Shown here: one piece after another, positions 33,050 through 46,792 of the stretch
Numbering within the stretch: position 1 is the stretch's first letter
How the letters are laid out: every line of letters begins with the position of its first letter
NCBI GenBank assembly: GCA_050084515.1
Contig: CM114271.1
Coordinates: 62,124,001-62,188,000 of the forward strand
Length of the DNA stretch: 64,000 nucleotides
Source: Blasia pusilla
Lineage: Eukaryota > Marchantiophyta > Marchantiopsida > Blasiales
Direction: 5' to 3'
The notes under the pieces: generated by a model
What the model was told of the DNA's origin: nothing
The model's database searches: none
The model's input: only the letters and a program-made list of their open reading frames with translations
Position numbers and translations under genes: made by a program

Positions 33050-34730
33050 TTTACGTTATTTGCAAACTAGTGACAAATTATTTGCAAATACTAGTTGGTA
33101 CAAGGGAGTTAATGATGGGAGATTTGAATTACTCAACATTATCTTATTTGACCCTGAATTTGAGAGACTCCAAAATTGACCCTAAATTATCCAAGGACAT
33201 CTGTCAAGTTGTGATTGATTAACATGCCATATGTCACCGGCAAAGGCATTTCAAAATCAAAGGCACTTTCCAATAATTCAACCTTTCAGATGGTATAACT
33301 TATCAACTTGATTAGGAGGGACTACTGTAAATTGTAAACTTATAGCCTACAAATGATAACCAACTATTCATGCTTGGAAATCAAGAGTGATTAACAAAAA
33401 TAAAGTATTGTTGGTAAATATCTCAATAAAATGTAAGATGAACAAGTTTAGGTTGATTTTTGTTGCCATTAGAGGAACCAACATCCTTGAAAGTAGATTA
33501 AATTGACAGATTAGAAATTATGAAGTAAGCTTGGAAAAGTAATATGAATGCTTAAAAATTTTCACTACAAGCATCACATTATGGATGAAACTACAAGGAA
33601 CATGCATGAGGTGTATGGAAAACATGTGAAAAGGAGAATTTTGGAACACACTCATTCGAAACTCATGAATAAAATCATCTTAAAAGTGGTACTTAGAGAG
33701 GAATACTGCAATTTCAACATTGAGCTCGTATAAAATTCTCAATTATCCTATTAGGGATAAGATTATTAAATGTAGACGGATAAAATGACCACAATAAATC
33801 AAAGAATGCAAAAACCCTCCTTTATTTTCTAACATGAAAGTGGAAATGAATAAATTGATTCTTAAGGACAGACTTGTCAGATGAAATATCCATCCATCTC
33901 AATGTTAAGCTTATCCATGCCTTGGAGACCTGTTGTAGATAGACATGGTGTTTTCTAGCCAACATTATCATTGTAGCAATAGAAAACCTAAGTGGCAAAT
34001 TGATAACAAAAATGATGGTTGTAAAATCACTTGTTGTCCCTATCCACAAACCTAAATGATAAGATTCCCAATTCTTTCTAACTAATCTCTTTTCTAATAT
34101 AAAAGTTGCATCTTTCAATATATGCGATTTCATCGACATAATCTCGACGTGTTCAATGGTAAGTTTGAGCCGCCTCTCAAGTAGCTCTTTTTTGAACATT
34201 GATGATGTTGTGTTCTTTTGCCTCTTTGCATCTTGTGCTACATCTTTTCTTGTAGCATTGATGATGTCATTCTTGAAAGAAATTTACATGACGTCTATAG
34301 TTTGAATGACATGGAAAACAAGATTTTGTAGTTTGACCAAATAAAATCTTTATGCAAAGTATATTTATCTCCATAAAACATAAACAGATTGAGTGTGAAC
34401 AAGCTAAATTGTGTAATGAAAGAAAATAGAACACTCCTACAATTGCAACTACTTTGTGAATCATGAAAACCAAAACTTAGTCATAATATAGTCATAGTAT
34501 AGTTGCATTGGTCTTACAACTTTGCAAGTCTTGCGCTCATAAATTACAAATGCAATGCAACTCAAAGTTTTTTCCTTACACTAATAATTCAATTTTGTTT
34601 TAGTCATACTTTAGTCATAAACAACTCGCCACTTTTTGGGAGCTTTGCGAGTCATTTGCAGGTTTGAATAGTCGCAAATGATTTTCTCGCAACTCGTTTG
34701 CAAAAGTCTCATAAAAAAGTTGTAAAGAAG
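33050..34730. other. AT-rich intergenic region
   Basis: No coding sequence is recognised. Minus-strand frames at 33822-34199 and 34267-34473 have no family resemblance. Confidence 0.4.
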
Positions 34731-34739
34731 TCGCAAAGC

Positions 34740-35150
34740 AATCACAAAATAATGCGTCCAAGTAGTGGTCTTTTGAACTCGTAAAGTCGTTGTTTTCTTT
34801 TTCTCTTTCACTGACTTTAGAATCATTTTTTTATCTATACAAAACTTTTTCAAGGAGAATTTGGCTCCTTCCATTTTATCCTCTAGAATGCCTTTTCTTT
34901 TTACTCATTTATTTCTCATAGTTTATAAACAAAATTTATGGGAAAAATACTTCTAATATTATGATCCTCACTCATCTACATGTCCTTCAACATTTTAAAA
35001 AAAAAACTCAAGAATTAGCTCCATTATGGATAGAAACTAATTGCAAAGTGATGAGAGGAGTCTCAGAAAGCTGTGAGGAAAAACATAGGTGGAACGGTTT
35101 AGAGGAAAAAGGGGAGTTTATGGCCAAGGTTTCATTATTTTCAAGTGCCT
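34740..35150. repeat. Dispersed repeat, copy 1 (pair with 36125-36545)
   Basis: A diverged direct duplication. Shared landmarks in the same order are GTTTTCTTTTTCTC / TTTTGCTCACTTTAGA, a CTTTAGA-ATCATTTTTT block, TTTTTCAAGG, GGGAAAAAT, AACATGTCTTTCAAC-like sequence and GAGGAGTCTCA, ending at AAGGTTTCA / GAGGTTTCA. Confidence 0.6.
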
Positions 35151-35847
35151 CTACGAGTTCCTTTGTGAGTTTATTTGCAAGTGGTTTACAAGTGCACATA
35201 AAATCTTGCATTCCAAGAGTATTGTGAGTCATTTGCATTTCTTGGAAGTTGCAAGTTGAGATGCTAGGTACTCACACTTTGCAAGGCCATTCGCAAATCT
35301 CAATGCTAGGTATTTATGAGTCTTTTGTCTCTCATGGGACTCAATCACCAATGTGCAAGATTTGAAAAGTTTGTAACTTTTGACTCGCATTGGACTTTCA
35401 AATGGCTTGCAAGAACTGACGAAGTTGCATATGAACCAAGTTTATGTCCGTGGACTTACGTTCGTCCTATAGAAGGACTGGTCCATATGGGCCCCATCTC
35501 CCTCTTCTGCTATAGCGGGTTGAATTGTGTGGTCCTATAGTTTACAAAATCTAAATGCCCAAGATTAAAAGTGCAATGGTTGAACGTGTGGGTATAGTAT
35601 TTTGCGTGTTTGATTAGAGATAAATACGTAATTTTTATATCGATGTTTATGCACACAAAAACTCTCACATCTTTTATAGTTTAATGGAGAGCATTTTTGT
35701 CGCGCTCTGAGGATCAGATAAAGAATAAGTAATCTGCAAGTGTGCGTTTTCCCTTGATCTGGACTCATTTACAACCGATTTGAGAAACTTATCATTTAGG
35801 GAGAGATCAATTTTTTATTTGAATGAAGTGACCTTGATCCAACATTC

Positions 35848-35848
<1 letters not shown>
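35151..35848. other. Intergenic sequence
   Basis: No gene. A segment around 35445-35510 (TCCGTGGACTTACGTTCGTC and GGGCCC further on) recurs in diverged form at 37705-37770. Confidence 0.45.

Positions 35849-35941
<93 letters not shown>
35849..35941. repeat. (AG)n microsatellite, about 46 units
   Basis: An uninterrupted dinucleotide run of 93 bases. It also produces an artificial Arg-Glu open frame. Confidence 0.98.
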
Positions 35942-35942
<1 letters not shown>

Positions 35943-36124
35943 TTCATTACTACACTCATAGCAATTTTTCCACTCATAGGAGCCACAAATATTAAAATTT
36001 CTTACAGTCCTAAGTTGGTCATATTTCAGTCGGAAAATTACAATACGAAAAAATTACTTGCATTCTTGGATGGTCAATAAATCACAAAAATTGACTTGTA
36101 AATTGCTTGCAAAATAAGATTCTA

Positions 36125-36545
36125 AGCTAGTATTGGATTTTTGCACTTGTAAAGAAGTGGTTTTAAACTTGCAAATCAGTTATTTTCTATTCTTGTTTTG
36201 CTCACTTTAGACTCATTTTTTGGTCTATAATATCATTTTTCAAGGGGCATTTTTATCCTTCCAATTTTTCTTAGGGACGATTTTTCCTTTTTTTCTACTT
36301 GATTTATTAAATTTTAGAATGAATAATTTGGGAAAAATTTATTATTATTAACTTTAACATGTCTTTCAACGTCGAAAAAAATCACAACAAAAAAATATTA
36401 AGATCTAATTCCAATATTAAAAGAAACTAGCTACAAAGGGAGTAGAGGAGTCTCAACAAGTTTAGAAGAAAAGTGAAAATGAAGCAAGTTGGAGGGAATA
36501 AGTAAAATTATGGCTGAGGTTTCAGTTTTAAGACTCGCAAATAAC
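36125..36545. repeat. Dispersed repeat, copy 2 (pair with 34740-35150)
   Basis: Same order of landmarks as the first copy, with many substitutions and indels. The AG microsatellite lies between the two. Confidence 0.6.
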
Positions 36546-39230
36546 TTACGAGTTTTGAGACTTTCAATTGAGAAGGTAGCTATACTTTAGTAGATATTGT
36601 TCTTATCACCTCATGTGGCATTAGGTTTTTTTGCCATAGGCATAGACAATGTGCTAGTGAATCCAATTTTTTTCATATAGTAACACTCTTGCACAACCTG
36701 GGCTCATACTAAATGTATACTTGTTACCACATGTGTATGTGGATCGCCCAATGAAGGAATATTCTCCAAAATGTATGGTGGAGTACATGCATGGTTAATG
36801 CTCTTGTAGATGTTGCAAGATCCATACCATCACCAAAACAACCCAGATCTAGAGTTGCCCCATCCACCCCACATCCAACTGTTGATTTACTATAACATAT
36901 CCAACTTGCAATCACCAATTGAATGATGCCCATCCTTTCTAAGTCATGTGTCCCTCAGAATGATAGATCCTTTGATAAATAAGGTTGGAATCCTTGCACT
37001 GTTGTAGCATGTAAGAGATCTAGGAATCATAGCCTCAATTGGGCCACATATCATACTAATCACAAGACTCCATAATCTTGTCATCCCATTTCTCTCCACG
37101 TATATATAAGGATTATTGTATGCAAAGACCTACATGCAATATTAAAACTAATGTGGTGTTGATATCTCTAAAGAGATTTAACAATCTCACATCCTCCTAC
37201 CAATATTGCCACACAATGGGTGTGACATTAAAGTGTGACAAAGTATCACTCCTTGCTAGCTTGAGCTTCTCTAACCTATCTTGGAGTGGTGAAAAATCCC
37301 CTCCAAGTTGTCTTTACGTACTTGTCCATACTTTGTCAAAACTCCTCTATTAATCCCAATAAAGATGTCTTTCATTCTCAAGAATATCCAACTCGTATGA
37401 TGGGCCATGGGCATCGCTCTCACTCAAGTATGCAAGCCAAGTTTCACTACTTAATATTGTCATGGTTGCCATCTCTCTAGGCCATCGCTTTACTCCACTA
37501 TTGAATCATACTAGAGACGAGCTAATGTGTCAATATTTTTAATTTCCATCCTAGATTGTAGGAGGATGTTTCCTCTGAATTTCATCTGGTACAATACCAC
37601 TCCTTAATCAAGAGGTCTTAGGACTCAACATCAGTCACTATCAAGGGGGTTTTTTTTTCTTAACCTCTCCCCTTACCCCACAAGGTTTCATGTGGACAAA
37701 GTCCATGTCCGTGGACTTACATACGTCTAATGGAAGGACTTGTCTATGGGGGCCCACCTTCCTCCCCCTCCACTCGCTCTCATGTCTTGCGCTTGCCTGT
37801 TGCCTTCTCTCTCCTTGCCCCTGCATCCACCCTGCCTCCTACCATTAGCAATGAATGTAGGCCCTCAAAGAAGTAGAGCCCACATTCAGTAGGGAGGTAA
37901 TTAGTCAAATGCACTTATGTAGATTGCAAAAAATATGTGGGTCGTGGACCAAAATGAAGGGCCTGGGATGAAACAACGAGGTGCCTTCGGAGAACCCCAT
38001 AAGTACCTATAGGGAGGACCCTCTTCATTTATGTGTGCTCAAATCCATGATTAAGGGGTTAACTATGATGGGTGTTTGGACATATTGGTCAAACACTCTC
38101 ATGTTTCTTTATTCAAATTTGCATACGAAATATATCGCAAGCTCTCCAAGACTCTTTCCTCAAGCCACAAGCTTTGCACGCAAAATGACTCCAAGCCCTA
38201 ATGTGACTTCAATCATATAATCATGTACCATACATTCATACATATACCATACAAAAGGGCCCATCCCCGCCCTGCTCTGCCTTCCACCTCTAGCAATAAG
38301 TGCTTGATCGTGGATGTAGCGTTCGAGTAGGAATAAAACTGAACCACGCATATCATGTAGAATCTCTATTAGTGATCTTTCAACTTTTCCAATATAGACT
38401 TCCCAAGTACATGCTCCACCATCTCTCCAATAACTATCTTTAAATATGAGGTAGTTGCACCATTCCCACACTCAAACAATGTGGTGGCCGTCCAAAATAC
38501 CCCAGTAAGCCCAATTCCCAAATATATGCTTCAAAATATTTTTTTTCTGCAAATGTTTTTAGGTGCCCCAACATTATGCTCACCATACACTCCTCATATG
38601 CTCCACCATGGGGAATCAATGTACGTACCTCTCCCCTACCTCAACGCCTCTCCATAGCAACTCCTCTTATCCTATGAGATATCATAATGGGATCCATTTC
38701 AGGATCCTCATTACCTTGCACAAGATAAACGAGTAAGGTAGCATAGTTTTCATTGCAACTTCCCCTCCTTGTGGGTCCAACTCTATAGTTGTTCCTCAAG
38801 TAACAACAACAACTACCTCCATATACATAGCCCCACACTTCCACCCAAAATCCTCCTCAACTTTCATGGTGCAATACAACCTAGTTTCCAATGATCCAAC
38901 ATCATCCAAACTTCATGTATATGTTATTACTATAATTTATAATTTTAATTTCTCTATTTAGGGAACGATCCAAGAGTCACTTCCAAGATCTCTATCATAC
39001 AATCCAAGAGGTGGGCATATGCCTCCTCTTTGAGCATACCCACCACCACATCTTGGCCTTTGGCTCCATTTGGTAATTCAACGTGGCACTCTCTCATGGC
39101 ATATCTCAAGATGCATGATTTATAGAAAACTGCTAAAGAAGCATAATTGGTGGAATACGGCTCTCACACTCACACACCACCATGAAGAACAAAATTTTGC
39201 AATGAGAGAATGAGTGGAGGTTTGTCCCCT
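36546..39230. other. AT-rich intergenic region, possibly old transposon remains
   Basis: Only short frames are present, for example 37078-37353 (+), 38160-38471 (-) and 38641-38844 (-). None is recognised. The region ends at the broken copia pol gene. Confidence 0.35.
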
Positions 39231-39234
39231 TCTT

Positions 39235-41760
39235 AATTATATAGGGTATGTACAAGCAACCCATGCGCTTGTACATATTACAATATGCAAGCAACTCTCC
39301 TTCATCCACTCTTAGGTTTACACTCTGGTCCAACGGTGTAGAGATTGTCTTACAAGTCGTCATACTATATTTTGAAAGCATGTGAAGAGTATATTGTCGT
39401 TGTAGTATCCACATGCTCTCTCCAATATTGATAAATTCAATACCAAGGAAGTACTTGAGTTCTTTCAAGTCCTTCATATCAAATTATCCTTGTAATTTTA
39501 GCTTGATTTGTTGTACCATATCCTCATTATTCCCAATAATCAAGAGGTTATCAACATACAACATAATGATAACCGTATGATCTTGTACTCTCAAGACATA
39601 TAACAAGGAGTCAGAATCACATACCCTAAAATCCAACTGTTGTAGGACGTATGTAATCTTGCCATATCAAACTCTTGGAGCTTGTTTGAGCCCGTATAGA
39701 GCTTTCTTCAACCTCCATACGCGAAATGGAAACCTGGGATGCTCATATCTAGGTGGTTGAGTCATACATACCTCCTCATATAGATCTCCATTCAAGAAGG
39801 CATTCTTGACGTCCATGTGATGTAATCCCCACTTCTTACTTAGTGCAACTGCAACCACTATTCTCGTAGTCGCCATCTTTGCAAGAGGGCTAAAAGTTTC
39901 CTCATAATTAATGTCATATTGTTGTGCATAGCCCTTAGCCATCAATCTCACTTTGTATGTGTTAATTGTACCATCTTGATTGTGCTTGATTTTGTAAATT
40001 TAATTCATTTATAACCAATAGCTTCCTTACCGAGAGGTATATCAACTAACTCCCACTTGTGTTGATATCTTAATGCAGCAAGCTCTACCTCCATAGCTTC
40101 AATCTATTCGACTTTACTTGCAACTTCTTCAAAACAACTCGACTCTTATTCTTGGAGGGTTGTCATCATATATGCATGATGTGTCGCAAGGAAAACTTCA
40201 TTTATGAATCTATGAACAGGATGTGTGACTCTACTTGATCTACGAAGTTGTTGTTTAGGGATAGATATATCTGACACCTGACTCGAGCTCTGAGAAGTGT
40301 CAACAAACTAAATACGTACTCTTCCCGTCCATAGACTCATTGATTTAACTGACGAATTTAGGACCTATCCTAATCCTACACTAGTACTTGGGGAATTTGA
40401 AGGCAATCTCTGTTGGTTAACAGTCATATTCTCCTCTTCAACAGACGAATTTAGAAGTGGAATATATTCAGATTGAGCATACCATGACTTTAGCTCATTA
40501 AAGACAACATCGCAACTAATAATAAGTTGCTTAGAGCATGGAATATAGCACTTATATCCCTTAGGTCCATCAGCGTAGCCAATGAATATACATCTTTTAG
40601 ATTTAGGGTCTAATTTTTGACATCTTTCAGAAGGAACATGAGCATAACAAATACAACCAAATACTTTCAGGAAGGAAAAATTAGGTTTACTTCCTGTGAA
40701 GACTTCGAATAGTCTTATCATGAACTCGTGTTGTTGGAGTTCAATTGATTAAGAAGACTACACACATTACAATCTCTACCCAATACATCTTAGGCATGTT
40801 CTTCTCATTCAGCATAGCTTGTGCCGCCTCAACGATACGTCGATTCTTCCTCTCAGCCACTCCAAATTTTTGTGGAGTGTAACGGCACGTCACTTGACGT
40901 TGCATGCCATTCTGACGTAAATAGTCATCAAACTCTATTGAAAGATACTCTCCTCCTCCATCACAACGCAATTACAGAATGTGTTCTCTAGTCTGCTTCT
41001 CTACTACAACTCTGAATATTTGGAACATTGAGAATACCTCTAACTTGGCTTTCAGAAAGTATACCCATAAATACCTAAAGAAATCATCAATAAATGAAAT
41101 AAAGTACTAGCAACCTCTAAGGCTATGTTGTGATGTTGTCCACACATCATTGTGGATCAACTCTAATATCTTAGATGCTCTTCTACCTTGCTTTGGAAAA
41201 GGAAATCTAGCTTGTTTTCCAAATTGGCAAGCAGGATATATCTCTAACGCAACAAGACTCCTATTACTATATTAGATGATGAAGATTCTGTAATCTTTGA
41301 AGATTCGTATGTCCAATTCTCTTATGCCACACACTTAGATTTGTGACTTGTTGGCATGTTTGACCATACATTGCTCTTTGAATCTTTGGCATATAAACAT
41401 CTAATTTGAACATTCTGCCAAATCTAGTTCCTTTGGCTATCATAGTCTGGTCATCCATTGTTTATATGAAATAACCATGTGTGTTAAATTTCACTCGATA
41501 ATCCTATTCTACTATCAGTCCTACAGAGATCAAGTTTCTTGCAATGGTAGGAACATAGAGAACATTTCCAAGAGCACAAAGACCATCTGATGCTATTGGA
41601 ATTTTACAAGTATGTGTGACATGACGTTGAGTGTCATCTCCTATTAACACAATTGCAGGATATTTCATCGGCTCCATACTACTTAACCATTTAGCTTGTG
41701 AGGTCATGTGATTTGAGGCACGAGAGTCAATGTATCAATCTGATGTCGAGTCTTTCTTAA
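39235..41760 (-). mobile_element. Degenerate Ty1/copia pol gene
   Basis: Minus-strand pieces follow the copia order protease, GAG-pre-integrase, integrase, RT. Around 41720 is DSRASNHMTSQAKWL, where DSGA is usual for the protease active site. VWHKRIGHTNLQRLQNL follows at about 41300, MRCDGGGEYLS and RYTPQKFGVAERKNR at 40740-40971, FLKVFGCICYAHVP at 40640, GYAQQYDINYEETFSPLAK at 39900, MDVKNAFLNGDLYEEV at 39790 and YVDNLLI at 39540-39558, where YVDD is catalytic. After LKYFLGIEF it stops near 39235 within the connection domain, so RNase H is missing. Several stops and frameshifts, the DSR protease and the YVDN site make it inactive. No LTRs were seen. Confidence 0.88.
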
Positions 41761-42772
41761 CCATTGCTCACATATGATGAGTTATGACCAAGAGATGCTT
41801 AGTTTGTGAATGTTGTTGTTCTTGGTACTGCCCATGGTGTTGTTGCTCCACATAGGAATCTCTCATAAGAGAAAACCCTAGACTTTGAATGAAGTGAAAT
41901 TTCAATTTCATGTCACACTTTCCAATCTGCTGCCCAAAAATATTTCAACTTGTTCACAAAAAATTTCATCTTGTTCTTTAAACCAATCTTCATCGTATTT
42001 ACATAAGTTTCGGCACAATTTACATGAATTCCCATTTCACAAGCAAGTATTTTAGTAAAAGAAACATCAAAAAATATGTTTCGGAAAAAAATCTCATTCC
42101 TCAAATGACATGTGTCAAACAAGGAGGTTCTTGACAAATCACAAAGCCATCCTCTATTAATAATATGGATGAAAATTATTATTGGTGTAAATATTTTTCA
42201 AGAAATTTATATTTCTTGAAAAAGAAAATATTTTCGCTAAGAGTACTGATAATCTTCAATATAATACGGGGAGGATTGGTTTTCGACATGTTTCTTCTCG
42301 CATTTTTTTTCAAAAAACTCATTTTTCATTTATGATCCATTTAAGTCTATAAAAATTGGCTTGAAATTAGTAAAAGAGGAGTGACCATGCATCATGGCAT
42401 GGGCCTTACTATTATAGAGTAGCCAAGGTCTCAATAATTTTTTAGTTGGTAGAAATGATCAAAGTGTGTCCTTTTAACAAAGTAACCCAAGTGGAGTTGG
42501 TCTAGTATGGCAACTCAATTTATGATCATCACAACTATCATAATTTTTTTTGAATAAGTCACTTCCATTGGCAACTCATAAAATAGGATATCATCATCCT
42601 TCCACCCATAGAAAATTTTGTAAATTAGAAAGTTAGAAAATTCAAGAAAAATCACATATCTGACCTCCTAAGTTAACTAATTTCTACCCCCACACGTTCA
42701 AGGACGAATTATCGCCTTCATGCATCACCACTATTTGTAGAACATGTTCTAAAATACTTCCATAAAAAAACA
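41761..42772. other. AT-rich region where copia gag would be expected
   Basis: No gag or zinc knuckle is recognised here. The only open frames are short, for example 41913-42137 (-). Confidence 0.35.
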
Positions 42773-42950
42773 CTAGTGGACAACCCGTGTCATGCACGGG
42801 AATGAAGGGACTAATCATGTAACACAAGAAAAAAAAAATTGTTACATACAGAGAAGGGAAATATTTTTTTTAATTCATAAAATAAAAAACATTTTCTCGT
42901 CACCAATTGTCACATATCAAACAAAAAGCTATTGCAAATGAAAGAAATAT
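42773..42950 (-). mobile_element. Helitron 3' terminus (minus strand)
   Basis: Read on the minus strand, CCCGTGCATGACACGGG (a hairpin) is followed by TTGTCCA and CTAG with T after it. CTAG lies at 42773-42776 and the hairpin at about 42784-42800. The 5' end of this short element is not evident to the right, where the diverged tandem array begins. Confidence 0.6.
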
Positions 42951-45728
42951 AGATTCAAGATACATACCATGAAAAATCCGGCTCCTGGTATGAATCTTAG
43001 AAAACTTAGAAATCTTAGAAGAAGATTCAAGATACCTCCCACGAGGGAGCAAAGTACGTCCATGTTAGACCGAATGGAACCAGTCTATTTTTAAGGTCAC
43101 GGAAGTCAATCCGCTTTAATAAATGAGATTAGGCTTCCTTGAGATTCTATAGTATGCTTAGAAAACTGCCATGAAGATTCAAGATACCTCCCTTGTGGCA
43201 GCAAAATACGCCCCCAAGTTAAACCGAATGGGACCGGTCTAAGCAATCTTATTAGGGGCGCCTTCTTCTCGGTCCTCGGGGTTTGGCTAAGATCACTATT
43301 ATTGTATAGTGCACTTAGAAAACTACGTAGATAGCCCTTTTAGTAAGACATGGTGGACCTTTTAACCGGCTCCACGCCATGTGGAACTGGTTCGATCAAA
43401 TCGTATTAGGCATGTTGCTTTGTACTTGGGTTTGGCTAAGAAGAAAGACAAATATTCCATCTTAATCTAATCCACACAACACTTGGAAAGCTGCCATGTG
43501 GATTCAAGATACCTACGAGTGGGGACAACGAGCAAAGTATTCATGAGTATGTTTAGTATGGAGTAATAATTTTGCAAGAAAACCTCGTTTTAAATCAATA
43601 AACAGGTTTAAATAACTAAAATACTTATGATTAGTACATTTTGCTACATTATTTGGGTAGTTGCCACCCAAATATTTTTCTTTTTCGATTTGCGTGGTGA
43701 TATGTGCGTCATCAGTGTTTGCTCTAATTCCTACCGTACCTTATTCATTCTCAGATCCGCCCATCCATTCATGTCCTTTAAAATCTTAAAATAAAAGGTA
43801 ATAATCATAGGGAGTAAATTCTTGTGTGAAATACATGAAAGAAATATTAACATAAGAATGAAAATCATCCTTCATTTCTCACCCTTGCAAAATGGGAGCC
43901 AAGAAGTTTAACAAGACAATTATGCTTTAAAAACGACCTTGTGATGCACACGACAATTTCCTCTAAGAGTAGGAGGACATGGACAGTTAAGTCAAATGCA
44001 ATCTTCCTTTGTGAGTCGGTCCTAAGCAGGTTTCATGGCGTTGGGCTAAGAACAACACTATGAGGTATTTCGCTTAAAAAAAAGGTCACCAAGATTCAAT
44101 GAAGCTTCCACGCGAGGAGAACGAGCAAAGTATCCTCTTTAAATACGTAAAGTCAAAATGCTACTAGTCTAACGAATAGTGTTAAACAAGATTCTAATTA
44201 GGTTGCACTTGAGTTTGGCTAAGAACACTCGTATTATTAAAATATTGTGGTTAGAGATTGCCAACAAGATTCCATACACCTCCAAAGGGGCGAGAGCCAT
44301 GTAGCCTATCTTGAAATGCAATCTTCTTCGACATCATTCTCACTTAAGTTTGGCCGAGAACACTAACTAATATTACACAACCTACTTTAAAAATTTGTCA
44401 CCAAGATTCAATGCTCCCCCCTCCCACGCCGTAGCAAAGATGAGAGAATGATCTTGAACGAAGTGTACTCTAAAAACAAACCGACTTTAGTGGATCGCAC
44501 ATAAAGTGGATATTTTTAGGTTAAATGATGTTGGTTGATGGGACTTTGCCCTGATTCTTTAATATCTTTTAAGTTTTATAAGGCTTTTTTAAATTTTAAC
44601 GTTGTGATTGTGAGAAGAAATGGACTCCTCCTCCTCTCACCTTCTCTTGTTCCCGCTTTTCTTGGGTCCATAACACTACATATGGATTCACACATTGACG
44701 CGGTGTAGTGAATCGTGATGGACATGATTCTACTTGGATTTGGCTAAGGACGCTGATAAAATAAAATATATGATACAACACAAGGGCAGCGAGATTCAAT
44801 CCACCTCCCACGCTGCAGCGACGATCCTTTGAAGGGAAGGACTTTCACCAAGTGAGTGCAGTGCAGTGGGTCTAATAATGCATTCTTGTCATTCATCCCA
44901 CACATGATTATGGGGTGTTTGGCTAATATAATACTGCTTACAAAACCGGCACCAAGATTCAATGCACCCCCCACGGCTGGAGGAGGAGGAGGAGGAGGAG
45001 GAGCAGCAACGATGATCAATCAAAGTGCGACTTTTAATATGGTACACCAAATTCCACAGGTCCAAATAGCCAAGCAAGTAGAAAAGAAAAGAAAAGAAAA
45101 ATCAGGATTCGTAGACTCGAGAAATCTAATTCGATGCCATGGAGGTGCGCCCTGACTTTACTTCCTCACTAGCAACGATTAAAGTACAACCTTTTATACG
45201 TTACACGAAATGGAAAGAATTAAAGTACGACCGTTAATATTTCACACGAAATGCAACCGCTTTAGTACCATGCGTCGCAACTAAGGAATCGTATTAGACG
45301 TGTTTGACTCGAGTTAAGTTCACTTGGCTTTGGCCAAGATCCCCGTAATGTACAATACAAGTCCCTAGGACCGAGATTCCATCCACCTCCCACGCTGTGG
45401 CAGCGATCCAAGTACGGCCTTTGAGACCCCCCGGATGAACGAACGAATCGTGTTAGGCCCATGGGTTTGGCTAAGACTGCTAACGAACATAATTAATATA
45501 CCGGGATTCAATGCACCTCCCACGCCACTAAGTAGGGGGTTTACAAAATTATTAAACCCCTTCCAACCGGTCCGATGAATGGCAGTAGACATGATTGTTT
45601 CTTCTTACGTGGCTTTGTCTAGGACCACTCGTACTATGCCATGCTAATGGGGTCAGCCCGATGTAATCCGTCTAATCGTATTAGGCGTGATTCTTTCTAT
45701 TTCTATTTGGATGTGGCTAAGAACGAGA

Positions 45729-45730
<2 letters not shown>
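42950..45730. repeat. Diverged tandem array of an approximately 140-190 bp unit
   Basis: Two landmarks alternate through this region. One is TTTGGCTAAGAAC-like sequence (43273, 43433, 44034, 44216, 44352, 44740, 44920, 45330, 45468, 45614, 45714). The other is AAGATTCAATGCACCTCCCACGC-like sequence (shorter core AGATTCAA; 43024, 43172, 43501, 44092, 44269, 44403, 44793, 44952, 45374, 45505). Neighbouring landmarks are most often 136-182 bases apart, with larger gaps where units are lost or altered. Additional shared words are GTATTAGGC and AACCGAATGG. There is no protein-coding pattern. Confidence 0.72.
44979..45003. repeat. (GGA)n microsatellite
   Basis: About eight trinucleotide units inside the tandem array, adjoining a CACCCCCCACGG segment. 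Confidence 0.9.

Positions 45731-45752
<22 letters not shown>
45729..45752. repeat. (AT)n microsatellite
   Basis: Twelve dinucleotide units at the right edge of the tandem array. Confidence 0.95.
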
Positions 45753-45754
<2 letters not shown>

Positions 45755-45760
<6 letters not shown>

Positions 45761-46790
45761 TAAAATTCCCCTCCATAATTCATGGCACTTTCCATGGGTA
45801 CACACGGGCGTGTGTACCCATTTTAAATGGGAGAAGATTCACGGGATCTGATTGTTTCGTCATGCGATAATAAACACACTCTAAATGTTCAATTAAATCT
45901 ACAAATGTTTCAAGAGTTTAGAAACCAGATTAATAAGAAAACAAGTGTGCGGCCACGCAACGCTCAAGAGTTGTATAGTTTGGTGTAATAGTGGAACTCC
46001 TGTACACTTTAGTTCAGGTTTAGTGTTAAAGATCAAGTATACATAGTGTAGTGATGGAGTGTGAATGATATATTAGATAGAAAGAAAAGGAGATGGGCAA
46101 GAAGGTGAGAAGTGAAGAACTAGAAGGTGTAGTGAAGTTGAGAAATGAAGAAGTAGAAGGCGTAGGAGTAAGAAAATGTGAAGGAATGACTGAAAATTTT
46201 GTTATGAACAGAGAGTTTTTAAGATGCAAAAGAAAGATGGGTAGGAGTAAGCTGATTCTGTGAACAGTGATCTGTTCTTTATGTCAGAGAAAAATGTGAA
46301 AGAATATTTAAGTGTCGGTTAATGAAATTTGAACTGATCGCAAATGGCTGAACCTTCAGATGAGTGATGTAATATAGTGAAGTTGTAATAAGAAATTTTG
46401 CTGCACTGGTATATTTATGTATCAGTGATGAAGTTATTAAGGTGAAAAAAGTGAACTTTTCAAAAAAAAGATAAGTTAATGCAAATGGAAATTATACAAA
46501 GGGCCTAAGAGCATGGAAATAAGGACAGTGTAAGAAAATGCATAATTTATAAAGTAAGTTGAAGTGACCAAAATGGAGTAAGTGACAAGCTGAAATTCAT
46601 TGTCATAGAGGAGCAAGAGAATGTTGGTACTAGATTTGATGAAAGAAAATAGAAGTCTTGAATAAGTACTTCACGAATGTATAAGTCACTGCAACATTGT
46701 ATAACATAAGTTGTGTAAAGTGAGCCCTAAAGAAAAAGGTTGAAGAAAGGACTCTATTAGAACTGCCTGTAGGTGGAGGTCTGAATCTCC
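45755..46790. other. AT-rich region, probable 3' flank of the second Helitron
   Basis: Long purine-rich tracts on the plus strand (AGAAAGAAAAGGAGATGGG and similar). No gene is recognised, and no CTRR-type terminus was found. Confidence 0.3.
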
Positions 46791-46792
46791 AT

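Noticed and set aside
35780-35995. Open frame with a long Arg-Glu repeat
   Set aside because: It is produced by the AG microsatellite.
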